From: Thalassia testudinum
Taxonomy: Eukaryota; Streptophyta; Magnoliopsida; Alismatales; Hydrocharitaceae
Length of the DNA stretch: 64,000 nt
NCBI GenBank assembly: GCA_037157565.1
Contig: JAZHRO010000063.1
Location: forward strand, 152,756,501 to 152,820,500
Reading direction: 5' to 3'
The stretch's first letter is position 1. Each line of letters begins with the position of its first letter. The position numbers and the translations under genes are program-made. The notes beneath the pieces are model-generated. The model saw nothing but the letters and a program-made list of their open reading frames with translations. It was not told the DNA's origin and did no database searches. Shown in pieces: positions 45,475 to 57,281 of this stretch.

Positions 45475-46285
45475 GACCTAAAGGGTGGCCATTTGCACCC
45501 ATCCATTTCTTGGTTTCATCCACTCTTGGTGCCATTTAGCTTAGTTTTATTCCACATCCACTCCACCTCCATGTCCACGAGTAGCTTCACCATGGCCACT
45601 TCCACCTTCATGCCAAGATGCTGGATCACCTTTCCAACCTCTCTGCAAGGGCTAGCCTAAGCACCATTGGCTGCCCCTCCTTCTCCTCTCAACAAACTCA
45701 ATGGCTGCCAAGATGCACCTCCGAATGCCCTTATTTCTGCTAGATTAGTAGCTTAGTTCATTGTTTACATGCTTTATTTACTGCTTAGTAGTGTAGCTCT
45801 TTATTCTCCGCCAATGATGCATGCAAAATCCCCCATAGATTCATGTATGCGATCATTTTCTGCTAGCTAGATTTATATTTTCCAAGCATTCCTCTATAAG
45901 CTTTCCACGAGCTTAATGCTTTAGCCACCATCATGAATTGAATGAATGAAAATCTTTTTACTATATATATATATCTATGTGTGAAAATCACCATGAGCTT
46001 ATTGCAATATATTTTGTGTGATTGAAGTTGCCTGCTTTTAATTATTATCTGTTGCAACTAGCATGTCGTACATCAATACATAACTCACCATAAATCGACA
46101 TGAGATTTTAAGCAAGTAGAGTGAAAGAGATAGATTTCAAATATACATTTCCATAAACGCCTCCCAGAGACGAACGACCGAGACTCAAGTCTCATTATTC
46201 TTACAAATTATCTTTGATGAGCGTTTAGCACGACTATACTACGATTTCCGACGATTTTAAAACGTGTGAAAACGGGATTGTTAAC

Positions 46286-46303
46286 TGGCGCCATTGCCAG
46301 GAG
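46286..46303 (+). other. Element K primer-binding site (tRNA-Asp)
   Basis: TGGCGCCATTGCCAGGAG, matching the tRNA-Asp complement TGGCGCCGTTGCCGGGGA at 15 of 18 bases. It directly follows the LTR and fixes K as plus-strand. Confidence 0.82.
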
Positions 46304-47811
46304 GCAACGTCATTTTTTATTTCGATCTCTTGAATTATCACTGATAAATCTTCCTCTGCTTGTCTTTAGATGTGCAGTAAAATAGGAAAAAAATGAGATC
46401 TGCGCACACAACGAGCGTAGGGAAAAAATTCCATGTGCATATCAATCTTCCTTAGTCTAGTTTTTTTTTTTCACCCTAGGTTAGATTTATTTGAAAAAGA
46501 AAGAAAAAAAAAGCCTATATATTTTTTTGAAAAAGAAAAAAAATCAAAGAAAAAGAACTCTAGGTAGTTAGATTAGGTTTCATTTTGAATTTTATGTTAG
46601 TTTTGAAAAAGCAAAAAAAAAAATTGAAAAGCCTTTGAAAAAAAAATCCTTCTTGAAAAAAAAAACTTTCAAAATTTTTTTTAAAAAAAAACTTTGGTGG
46701 AAAGTTGAATTTTAAACTAAAAGACCTTTTTAAAAGCTTTCTCACTATCCTCTAATTTTTGGCCGGGCTACAAAGTCCATCTTAAAAATTCAATTGCCAA
46801 AAATTTAATGAGCGAAAAAATCTTAAATTTAAGTTCATTTTTAAACCACCTTTCAAATGGCACCATTCATTTGAAAAAATTCCAAGTACAAATGTTTTAA
46901 AAATACGTGAGGTGAAAGGGGTCAGACCAACCCAGATTTGAGCTTTTTCAAAATTCAAAAAGCAATTCCAAGCAATCCGCAAATCTGTTTTGACTAAAGA
47001 TAGTGGGATTTGAAAGCTAATCTCATTGGCTTTAATTTTCATATTTTTCCTGAATTTTTGAAAATCATTTGATACAGTTTCAATTTGAAAAATTAATTAG
47101 GGGTCAAAATTCCAAATCTAACCCCTTGACATTTAAAAATATCTATAAATTCGGTTGAAATAGTAAAAATTACGAAAAAATATTCTTTGAAAAGACAATT
47201 GAAGAAGGAATCTACTTGCAAAATTTGAATTCCAATTTTTGCCAAAGAAGTATTTTTATTTTGTGGTCTACTGAAAAGAAGAAAAGAAAAATCGTAGAAT
47301 TGCATGAACCCTAGGTTACATCTTTAGGGTGACAATCTAGAGACCACATTTGGGCTAACCAAGACTTAGTCAAGTGTAGTGTTTAGCTGGTGAACTTGGT
47401 CACTTTGTGGGCCACTCACCACAAACCCCAACTGAAGAAAAATGGGCTCAAATTAATTTTAAAACACGAAATCAACCCGAATTCGTTGTCATACTACTGG
47501 GTGTTTTCAACCTCTCTTGCCAAACCTGGTGACTAAGTCTGTGGGGTAGTGTCAAACGGCCACGGATCGGGGGTCAACTGAACCTGAGGCATAAGCCAAA
47601 GGAAGAGCCTTCCCCTTAGTCCCCTCTTAACCAGACTGGCTGGGTTAGCTTGAGAGGCAGGAATCACTTTCAGTCGGTTGTATGATGAATTTTTCCTTAG
47701 GAATTCGAACTAAGAACAAAAAATCTAGTCACCAGATCATAAGGACCATCTGATTGATAGGGCCTTAGCCTTGTCTGGCTTGGCTACACCAACCTAGGGG
47801 TTGGGTGGTGT
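46304..47811 (+). other. Element K untranslated leader
   Basis: 1.5 kb without supported coding sequence. The part at 46450-46720 is rich in A and T runs; the part at 47330-47800 is less biased. Nothing else is recognised. Confidence 0.65.
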
Positions 47812-49581
47812 ATGCAAGGAAGGAGGTCACTTAGACCTCGACTGGTTGGACCTTGGGAGTCGCTCCCAAGGAGGCGAGTCACCTCGCCAGGATCTTCTCC
47901 CCCACCCTCTTCTTCTATCTACTTAGCTACAATAGCTAACCCTAGATCTGAACCTAATCAGGATCCAGAAGAGCTGGACCCACGAGCTTATCTGAGAGCC
48001 TGGGTTACTGAATCAGCTCAACCTTGGAATCAGAACCCAAGGTGGCGAAGATGACTTTTCGCTTCGCCTGATCCTTCTCCTCGGGTTACCGAAATGGTTA
48101 ACCCATATCCTAACCCTGGATATTATGACCCATACTAGTCGATCCCTCAAAGGACCGAATCTTATAACCTAGGATATGGGTTTCATACTCCTGCTTCTCA
48201 CCCATGGAATATGGGTAGACCAGATTCACCCCCTCGAACCCCTGAAGAACTACTGGCGCATATGCGACTGCATTACAGAATACAGAGAGCTGTAACTAGT
48301 GCTAAGGAGAAGGTCGCATTCTACCTACACGAAATCCAAGCTATCACTGAGCCAAACCAAAGACAAAGCTGGATTCCGTATCAACAAGCTGTGATGGAGC
48401 TCCTTCAGGGAACAATAGAGATAACAAGGCTAATTGGACAAAATCGGGAAACTCAAGAACTACTGCTTTAGAAATATCAAGTGGAAAATAGCCTTGAAGA
48501 CCTCGAAGAATATGAAACGACTATGCCAGAAGGACACACAGAAGATTCTCGGGAGCAGATGCTAGAAGATCATTTAGGGGAAGAAGAATCTAGCTTGGAT
48601 ATGAGACAGGAGCAGGAAGTATGCAAAATGGGTTCGTCTGAGAACTCCATTCAGGAAATTGAGGAGGAAAGGACTGATATCTCCAAGACTGAGCCACAAT
48701 GGGATCATACTAAATCCTGGGAGATACCTCACGGGTTAGAAAACCCAACTGAGATAAGGGAAGTAGATCCAGTTGAGGATATGGATCTTGAGGCAAACAT
48801 TACATGCGACACTACTGATCAATCTAGGCCACTTCCCATTGTAGGTGAACCTGTGCTAGAGCCAACATCTTCTGATCTGCACTCTTCTTCTTTCACCTAC
48901 ATCCCTAATGTGGATGTTAGAGATTCTGAGATGACACTTTCTATCCTTGATCCTGAAATCCGAAGACCAGAAGTAGCTATGGATGACTTGACCGAAGAAA
49001 TAAATATGCTACCTGAGGCAGGAATTACTTAGGAGCCCAATGAATATGAGGGTGAAGCTTTGACCAGAATGAGTTGGGGACGCACCTATCATCCTAGTCA
49101 GTCTAATGGATAGCTCGACTCAGAGCCTGAAGAGTTAGCTTCTGATGAATCAGATATGAGTACGGAAGAGGATAAAGTAATTTCTGACGAGGATTTTAGT
49201 GACCTCCACATAGATCTTCTACTTTCACGGATACCCCCATACGATCCAGATCCTGGAGAGGGCATGATCTTTGATCTCAATTATCATTATGAGGATCCTT
49301 ATGACTCAAATTCTGGTTCTGAGATACATTTTGATCTACTTCCTCAGCAACTTCCTGCTGAATTGTGGAACATGATAAATCAGCTGAATCAACATCATGA
49401 TCCCCCCTCTAATTATCCTCTATTTTCCACCACTACTCCAGACCTTATAGCTAGAATTTTTGGAGTAGGGGTGCACAATCAACTGGTTGACATCTCCAGA
49501 CCACTAATTCTAGGAGCATACGAGCACATCTTTCTCTTAATCTTGACCAACTCCTATGCTAGAACTGATACATCTGATTGA
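47812..49581 (+). pseudogene. Element K acidic protein of unknown function, one frame with five stops
   Basis: A single frame of about 590 codons runs from ATG 47812 to TGA 49579, interrupted only by in-frame stops: TGA 48052 and TAG 48136, 48469, 49030 and 49111. The absence of frameshifts shows one former gene. The N-terminus MQGRRSLRPRL resembles the gag starts of C (MFGRRSFRTSL) and F (MYKRSSLRPPL). A Pro/Ser-rich part follows, then a likely helical region (RTPEELLAHMRLHYRIQRAV, KEKVAFYLHEIQAITEPNQR; residues about 138-210). A long Glu/Asp-rich part runs to about residue 510. The C-terminal part has a more hydrophobic stretch, DLIARIFGVGVHNQLVDISR. No zinc knuckle, protease, RT or integrase motif is seen, and I do not recognise the protein. 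Confidence 0.72.
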
Positions 49582-49587
49582 GGTTTC

Positions 49588-49615
49588 GCCCAGCTGGAGG
49601 CGTTAAACTCAGCAT
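49588..49615 (+). other. Post-ORF motif of K shared with element C
   Basis: GCCCAGCTGGAGGCGTTAAA followed by CTCAGCAT lies seven bases after the ORF stop. The minus strand of C has GCCCAACTAATGGCGTAAAA followed by CTCAGCGC just after integrase (23322-23295). About 21 of 28 bases agree. A similar motif after pol is familiar from Athila-type elements, which ties K to that lineage. Confidence 0.7.
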
Positions 49616-49660
49616 CTACTCTGCATCCATCATTTATACATAATCATTTTTATACATAGC

Positions 49661-49783
49661 TGATCGCGAAAATATGCGGTTTGTTAATTAGGCAATTTAG
49701 TGTCGTTGCAACACGTAAATCCATTTTCACTTTTAAAATTTATAAGACCTAGATAGTAGGGTATCTACGGTCGTCCAAGGAGG
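49661..49783 (-). mobile_element. G4: family-G LTR, first part, interrupted by J
   Basis: The sequence starts TGATCGCGAAAATATGCGG and includes the block TTTAAAATTTATAAGACC and GGTCGTCCAAGGAGG, equivalent to G1 at 13465-13587. It is split by J and continues at 62174. It marks the right limit of the visible part of K. Confidence 0.8.
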
Positions 49784-50741
49784 TGAAAAGGGATGTGGTG
49801 TAGACCCAGACAGGTTGTGTTAATATGGTGATTTTATCGTTGAAATGTGTATAGTGGTTAACCTAAATCGAGCCTAACCATCTCTTTACAAAATTTTTAA
49901 CCTGGCCTACTTGATTTTATCTTAGTCACTTTTAGGCCTAGGGTTGAACTCAGGGAAGTGGGATTAGAAGTGAATCAGTTTCTATGCCTCTCCTACAACG
50001 AATCTCTAACGTTCGTTTATTGTGTTTTTGGTATTTTTATATTTAAGATTTTTTTCTGATTATTTTTGTCCTTGAGGTACACCCTCAAAATCAGGTTCTT
50101 GGCTTTGAACCAAATTATGGTTCCAAAACTGGCCTTGCTATTCGCAAGACTGAGTACCTACAAGTCAAAGATTATCTTTTCTCTTTTGTGTATTTTTTTT
50201 ATCTTTTTAATGGCAGGAAAGAGAAACAGAAATAAAGTACATATAGTATATATATATGTATAAATTATATATGTATAAAGGGGTGGGGGTGGAGGTGGAG
50301 ATGGCGTGTAGCACAGTGTCGAGTCGGTCGTCATGTAGAAAGACGCAACCAACAAGACAAAGTGCCGCATGGAGTATAAGGTGGATTGGTGGAAGATGAG
50401 TGTGAACACGCTTTCTGTACGCATATATCGGGGAATATCAGCAACTGGTGCAGATATTCCTGCGATACAACGTGTAGGATGAAAAAATATATATGTATGT
50501 ATATATGTAAATATATATCTATATGTATATATATATATGGTTATAAATATATAGGTATATATGTAGTTATATGTGTATATATATATGTATATATAAATAT
50601 ATGTATAGATAGATATATGTGTATATATATATATATATTTATATGTATATGTATGTATATATAACTATATAGATGTATATATATATATGTATATATATAT
50701 ATAGTAATATATGTATATAGCTATATGTAGATAGATATGTG

Positions 50742-50778
<37 letters not shown>

Positions 50779-51212
50779 ATAGTTATAGATATATATGTAT
50801 ATATGTATGTATATTTTTATGTATATATATATGTATAAGTATATGTGTATATATATGTATCTCTACTTATACTTAGTTATATAGGTAATAATATATATAT
50901 ATAGATATATGTATATATATATATTATACGTATATAAATATATGTATATATGTAAATATATATGTGTATATATATATATATAAGTATATAGATGTATATA
51001 TATATATATGTATGTATAATAATACTTAGTTATATAGGTACTACTATATGTATAAATATAAGTATATATATATATGTATGTAAATATATATATATAAATA
51101 TATATGCATGTATATATATATAAGTACATATTCGTGTATAAGTGAGTGGATGTGTGAATGAGAGAGTGTGTGTGTGTGTATGTCTGAGGTGAGTGTCTGT
51201 GAGAGAGGGAGA

Positions 51213-51248
<36 letters not shown>

Positions 51249-51562
51249 CTGCTAGAGTGAAGGAGTGGGCGTTAAGTCGTCTGCAGCAGCGGGGCAATGT
51301 CTGCAGAGGAGGCCATGCCTGCAGCGGCACAGAGAAATTCAAAGTCAAAATGAAATAAAAAATGAAGATGGAGATTTTGCAAGGCAGCACTTGAAGAATT
51401 TGTCAATTACAAGGCCATTTTATTCAATCTCCTCCCCTCTCAATTAAATGCATGCATGCGTATATTTCTACAAATGCGACTATGGATACCTAATATGCAC
51501 TGGTAATGCTAGGAAATAGAACAAGACAGCACAATTGTTGGTGTATTTTTGCTGTGCAATCA
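49784..51562 (-). repeat. Element J 3' LTR, with an internal deletion
   Basis: The left edge is TGAAAAGGG and the right edge GCTGTGCAATCA, identical to the 5' LTR edges. It is 1779 bp, about 850 bp shorter than the 5' LTR without G3. The missing part is the GC-rich block, absent near 51298 where GGGGCAATGTCTGCAGAGG jumps to the sequence found at about 61915 in the 5' LTR. The TA-rich microsatellite (50488-51135) is longer here. Confidence 0.87.
50488..51135. repeat. TA/TATG-rich microsatellite in J 3' LTR
   Basis: About 650 bp of TATA, TATG and TAGA steps with an inner GT run at 50758-50778, followed by a GA tract at about 51200-51246. Equivalent to the tracts in A and in the J 5' LTR. Short peptides predicted here are artefacts. 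Confidence 0.9.
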
Positions 51563-52579
51563 TACTCCCATGCCTATCTTTTGCTAGCTAGTCCCTAGCA
51601 AAACATTTTTATGTTGTATTTAGAAATGATCTTAAGCTGAAGATTTTCTCCTGAGGTGACATAGGTGTGTTTATTGTTGGATATTGTGAGAACCAATTGC
51701 AGAGAAGACTACCAGTACTTTAAGTCTCACATGACATAGACCATCTCTCAACTAACCTAGACTCTTGATATTTAAACCTTAAGTACGATTTCCAGGACTC
51801 GGAGGCTTTTGCCATACTCGAGAGCTCAAGAGATTATGGCTTCTGCATAGTGAAGGATCAAGGCTGACCAGATGAACATTAAGACTCAAGCCCAGGGTTT
51901 CACAAATTTTTAAGTACAGGTTTGTCCCAGTTTCAACTCATGTCTTCAGATTGACCCTTGACGGAAAACTCAACTCCCATTTTCTGACATTTATGGCTCA
52001 AAGAAAACAGGGTATTTGCCCTGAAGAACTTTTTTGTAGGAAGAAGACTTTACAGATATTTGCGAGATATACTAACTTATTTGCACCTTTTTTTTTTTTG
52101 AAACACGTGTCAGTATATCTCTTACAACATTATTTGGAGGAGCACACTTTTCTTTTTGGTGGGAGAGTTCCTTTTTGGTGGAAAGAGTCTCTCCTAAACA
52201 CAAGACTAAAACCTGGGATAAAAAGTCTACCTGCGCGCATAGGTAAGGACTCCACCTTCCCTAATGAACACTAGGGTTGGATCTTATGTTCACCTAATCT
52301 TTCTTGATATGTGTAGTGTGAACCAAGTTTACTTAGGCTCTCAAGTAGAAGAAAACCAACGGATCCTGTACTGGTGTCTCAGGTACAAGAATACGTCCTT
52401 AGTTAGGAGAGATTTCGATCTATCTTGTCAATGCTCAAGTGAATTAAGCCTGAGCCTGAACGAATCAAGCTTCTGTGGCCTGGAAAGTCTTCAAAACAGT
52501 GGTTGAATATCCATAAACACTTATTGTATTTTTGTTTCAGCCTTTAGATCATTACTAAACACCATTTTCATTTTTCATT
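51563..52579 (-). other. Element J polypurine tract and 3' region, no coding sequence
   Basis: On the minus strand GGCATGGGAGTA touches the LTR, corresponding to the tract in C and F with one change. The 1 kb between it and the end of the protease frame shows no RT or integrase motif in any frame. Nothing else is recognised. Confidence 0.72.
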
Positions 52580-53931
52580 TTATATATATATAGATAGAAA
52601 CTGCATGATACCATAAAATACCAAGATCCTAAGGATGCCTATCCAACCACCATGCCAAAAGATGCTATGTCCCCATATGCATGCAGGGTAGGGTAGAGGA
52701 AGGATGAAAGATTGGGTAACGAGAGCTGAGGTGCAGGGTATACAGTAGGGTGGTAGGGTGGGTGGTGAAGTATCTAGCATTTCTTGGGACGAGAGTGTCC
52801 CAGGCGGATCGAAAAACAAGTTAGGAGGAATAAGTTGGTCCTTAGATTGGCCAAGAAGAGGGGCTTCTTGGATAGATGGATGCAAAAAGGAATAGCCCCA
52901 ATGAGAAGTATATAGGCTCAAGGTCCCAGTGTGGATTTGCAACTCCGCCTGATTTGGCGGGAAAGAAAGGGCAATCCGGTCTTCAAGAGTGTGAACCGGC
53001 GGTGAGTAGCTCGGATATGACTCAGACCATGAGGTATGGGAAGCGGAGAAAACATCATCAGAAGTCTGGCCAGGAGAAGGTACGGGACAAGGGAGGGATG
53101 GGGGAACGTCACAATATGTGTCGGTCAGGCAATCGTTAGTGTTTACAGGTAATCCGCAGCAGTCAGAATAGGTCCAAATTAGTCCGATACACGTGCTGAC
53201 GGCCATGTCCTCATCAGACGTGTCATCCTCGAAGTAATCGCAATCAAAGTTCTTGGCTGCCTTGAAGATGCTAAGCCTGAGCTTTTCAGATCCAACGGCA
53301 ATCTCAATACAGCCTGACTCGCAGTCGATATGGGCGTAGGCTGTGGCCAAGAAAGGTCGACCAAGGATGATCGGACAATCAGAAAGTGAGCTAGGAACTT
53401 CCATATCTAAAACAAGAAAGTCAACAGGAAAAAAGAGACTGTTGACCCTAACCACCACCTCCTCCCCCACACCCTTCAGAATTTTGACAGAACGATCTGG
53501 CCATTGTAACGTGATAGGGTGGGTTTCAGATTTCCCAAGGAAAATTTTTTGAGAATGATGGTTGGTATAAGATTGACGGAAGATCCTAGATCAAGCAGGG
53601 CACGGTTAAAATTGCAGCCTTGGATGCTACAGGAAATAAGCGGTGTGCCCGGATCTTTCTGCTTCAGTGGTAGATTTGACAGTATAGCACAACTCGCATG
53701 AGGCAAGAGAACCATCGGATTCTTAGTTTTCTTTGACTGTCGCTTGGGTGTTGTGTAGTCTTTGAAAAGTTGGGCGATAGTAGGTATGTGGTCGATAGCC
53801 TCAAGCAGGGGTACCTTGATTTCTACATCCCTGAACAAATTACGCAGGTTATCAAAGGCCTGTGTATCCTTCTTCTTGCCTTTTGGCTCTCTCAGTAGAG
53901 CCTCAGGGAATGGGACTGATTTTGGCACCAA
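52580..53931 (-). pseudogene. Element J linker and aspartic protease
   Basis: The protease signature ALLDLGSSVNLIP is near 53610-53570, with the catalytic Asp intact. It is followed after a one-base deletion (near 53517, against element A) by VVVRVNSLFFPVDFLVLDME and IILGRPFLATA (53470-53340). The frame then continues for 190 residues of Ser/Pro-rich sequence with no RT similarity and stops at 52580. The upstream linker contains VPFPEALLREPKGKKKD. In gag-pro elements the protease would process gag. Confidence 0.87.
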
Positions 53932-55896
53932 TTTGGGTGTATCGTCCTCTCGCGAATGCGGTGCGCATTCCGAATGAGAGGGCGATGAAGAAGACGGGCC
54001 AGGATCAGGTCAAGGTGGTTCAATGGTTTTCTTTCCGCTCCTCGTAGTGATCGCATTGGACGATGCGGGTCCAGTGGGATCATAAGGTGGAGGAGGGTTC
54101 GCAATGGGGACATAACAGTGAGGTGCTGTAGCGGGATTAGCCTGAAATCTCGGTGGAATTCTCGGAGCCTGCAGGATCTGATGAACCTGCTCCTAAGAAG
54201 GTCGTACCTGTGGTTGAGGACCACGGGGTACGAAATTTCGCGGGTTGAGAATAGGTTGGGAGAGAAGAGTGCCCTGAGATCGAGTGGCCATGTGTAGTTG
54301 ACTGATCTCAACATTCTGCTGCGCCAATTGCTGCTGAAGAGAGGTCATGTTCTCTTCATGGCGCTTTGACATTTCCGTCATCATTCGCATCAATTTATCA
54401 AGAGGACTTGATGCGTATTCTGCTTACGGTATGCAAGGAGCCGATGGCGGATTCGCGATAGGATTAGACTGGGCCCTTGGGATGACAGGTGCAGACAGTC
54501 ACATTGGTCCACCCGCGGGGTTTTGGCGCTGCGGGTTGTTGGACCATGCGAAGTTCGAATGATTTCGCCACCCTGGGTTATAAGTGGCAAAGAACAGGTT
54601 GTTCCGCAGGGCGCAAGCGTCTTCTATGCCAGAAGACGCATCCGCATATAAATATGCGGCTGAGCATGCGGAGGCTTGGTCCTCCATGCCAAAATACTGG
54701 CTTGCAGAAGCCAGTTCCACATGACTTACCGAATCGCTTGGCGCGATACTCGGTAAGGAAGGTCTTACGGGGTTTCTCGGGATAAGCTTGGTGTTGGAAG
54801 AATTGGAATTGTGACGAAGTGGTGAGGTTGGGGTGCTTTCCATAGAACGGGCAGGGTTGGCCAGAAGCTCGTCCAGCTTCTTGTGCATGACGGAGACTTC
54901 ATCCAATTTCTGTGCAATAAGGCTGAGATCAGTGGATGAATGGGAGGGTCCCGTGTCAACTTCGTGGACATTACGGGGCAGGCTGGTATGATTAAAGGGG
55001 ATAATGGAGGCATTATTCATTGAGTTTTTGCTCATATTTTCAAATAATTCGAATGCTCCATTCTCGTCTTTATTCATGAAATTCCCTCTGTAGGAAGCAT
55101 CTACAATCTACTTCAAAGTCTCATTTAGCCCATAGTAGAAAATATGGGCTATATGCCACTTAGGCAGACAGTGATGCGGACACTTCCTAAGGAGGTCATT
55201 ATATCTCTCCCATGCCTCATGAAACTGTTCGCCGTTTTGTTGCGTAAATGAAGTGATAGCACGGCAAAGCACATTGGTTCGCCCGATTGGAAAGAACTTC
55301 TTGAGAAACGCTGTTCGCGTCTCTTCCCAAGAGTGGATGGTTCTCCTAAGCGTGCGTAACCACTGCGACGCTTTATCCCGCAATGAAAATGGGAACATTT
55401 TCATGAGGACTATAGGTAATCCGATATTTCTTGGTTTAACAATTTCAGCCAATCGAGTTAGGTCTTCTAAGTGGAGAAAAGGATCTTCACTTGCAAGACC
55501 ATGGAAGTGAAAATTTATCAGGCCAATTATGTTAGGTTTTAATTCAAAGTCGTCCCTACCCATTGGGACCCGAATTTGTCCTATGGTCTCTGTAGCAGTG
55601 GGATTCTGATAGGAGCTAAGAGACCTAGGCTCCCCCCGTTCGAGAGGGTTCTGCATTTCCTTCAATGTTTCCCTTATGGCTTCAATTTGTTCATTATACA
55701 TTTCCATTTAGGCTTGGAGGCGGGTTATGGGATCTAAGGCTCCACCACCTGGTGAGTTTTGAGGGTGGTTTCCTCCCTCGGGATTTGGGGGTGGGTGTGC
55801 AGCCATGTTTGTGGAGGAGGACGACGATTCGACTTCTTTTCTAAATTTGTCAGACAATTCACACAGTTCAGGGTTTTGTGACCTCCTCCCAAACAT
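53932..55896 (-). pseudogene. Element J gag, one frame with several stops
   Basis: The gag starts MFGRRSQNPEL at 55896. The frame is continuous through gag into the protease (to about 53517) with only nonsense codons, at 55708, 55108, 54499, about 54424, 54193 and about 54010. Motifs in order are NFHFHGLASEDPFLHLEDLT (55570-55510), SFTQQNGEQFHEAWERYND, IFYYGLNETLK, NMSKNSMNN, TYNPGWRNHSNFAWSNN (near 54580) and a coiled-coil-like HEENMTSLQQQLAQQNVEIS. Gag and protease are thus fused in one frame. It is the best preserved gag in the window. Confidence 0.88.
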
Positions 55897-57263
55897 GCAC
55901 TACCGTAGAAAGAATTGGGGGGAAACAAAGGGAAAAGAGATGAGAGAAATGATGTCGCAAAGGTACACTTGATGACAAATCAATTCAATCAAATTCCTAA
56001 CCTCTACAATGTGCCCTTAGACCTAAAGATCCAAGTTACCTACTATCACAAACTACGGAACCGAATGCGAGCACCGCGGAACCACCGGGCTAGATTGAAA
56101 GGCCATTTTCCCCAATCTTAGACACCCGATAGCACGCGGGAACCCTCACCAGCACGTAGGCGTTACACGTAGGAGTTAGACCTCCAATCCTTAATAAGGG
56201 TCAAGTTACTACCAATTTTAGTTAGAGGCTTAGGATCAAGTGCATTTGGAATATGAAGGGCATTTTTTACGGGTAATGCCCAAGTGATTGATTTTGTATA
56301 GTGTGTAAACCAAGCATGCAACAGGGAAATCTCCCCGAATTGAAGTTTTAATTGGTGAATGGTTTTTAGAGGTCGGCCTTAAGTACTATGAATTTTAGGA
56401 TTTCTCTGAATTACCAATTCAACCAATCTCCAGGTTTTGTGAGAATGCAGGTTTTTTTCTAAGCCCAACAAAGCCTTCTTCAATGTCAGTTAGTTAATGC
56501 ATGCTAAAGTGCAATGGGCTTCCCTAGATGGAGATTTCTATGTGTGGATGCATGAGTCAATTTTAGATTAGTGTGAAAGGGAGCCAAAGCACTTCAATTC
56601 AAGTGCTCCCAATCACCAAAATGATTTCCACACACAAGGCTCAACCATAAGATAAAGAAAATCCAATTGTTGGGGTTGAAGTATTAGGGATCGAATCTTA
56701 GGCACGTGAAAAGTCGTGGTGGGGTTGGAATCAACTCAATTCCAAGTCTCCCCACCAAAAATGTGATCCCGAATTGTAGATAAATGAGGCAAAGAGGGAT
56801 GGCAATCAATCTTTTTATTTTTGCCTCAAAGAATACTTCACACGGCGAAAAATTCAAGAATCAAGATTCTTGGATTTTCGCTATGCGAAGTAAGGCATGA
56901 AATCCCGAGGCAGTGGGAGTAAAGGCAAACAATCGAACAAGTGAATTTTAATCCACTTGCTCCAAGAGATCCCAAGAAGTTTTTCTAGTTTTTTAGTTTT
57001 TTTTTTATGGTGGCAAGTTAACCTAAGTTGATAAGAAAGAAAGACCTACTTGTGCAGCAATGTGTGCGAAGCTCCAGTGCGGTGTCGACGTCTTCACATT
57101 CTCGTTCCCGCCTAGGATCTGCCCACGTTTCTAACTTCGTCTGCCTGCCTTCTCCTTGCAACAGGTTCACCTGCACAGCAACAAACAAAAACACCCGTGA
57201 AGAGAAGGGTGTGAGAAGAGAAAAATTAAAGGAATGGAATAGAAACTTACTTGAATGTGCACT
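55897..57263 (-). other. Element J untranslated leader
   Basis: 1.37 kb, the same length as the A leader and homologous to it throughout. No coding sequence is supported. Confidence 0.7.
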
Positions 57264-57281
57264 TCCCCGGCAACGGCACCA
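57264..57281 (-). other. Element J primer-binding site (tRNA-Asp)
   Basis: On the minus strand TGGTGCCGTTGCCGGGGA, 17 of 18 bases complementary to tRNA-Asp, directly adjoining the LTR edge TGAAAAGGG. Confidence 0.92.

Larger units (their letters stand above)
44067..46285 (+). repeat. Element K 5' LTR (2.2 kb)
   Basis: The left edge is placed at the palindrome TGATTGCGCAGCAATCA, whose first 13 bases differ at one position from the A/J LTR start. The right edge is set by the PBS; the last bases are GATTGTTAAC, without a clear CA, so the exact end is uncertain by a few bases. It contains CAGACGTCTGG-like motifs at about 44520-44780, an AC microsatellite and a TATA box at 45467. Confidence 0.68.
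44067..49660 (+). mobile_element. Element K: non-autonomous LTR element with an unrecognised ORF
   Basis: K is a plus-strand element consisting of an LTR (44067-46285), a PBS for tRNA-Asp (46286-46303), a 1.5 kb leader and one long decayed frame (47812-49581), followed by a short motif shared with C. No capsid, protease, RT or integrase motif is present. The sequence is interrupted at 49661 by a family-G LTR in minus orientation, so the K 3' LTR is not in view. K would need gag-pol from a related Athila-like element to move. Confidence 0.72.
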
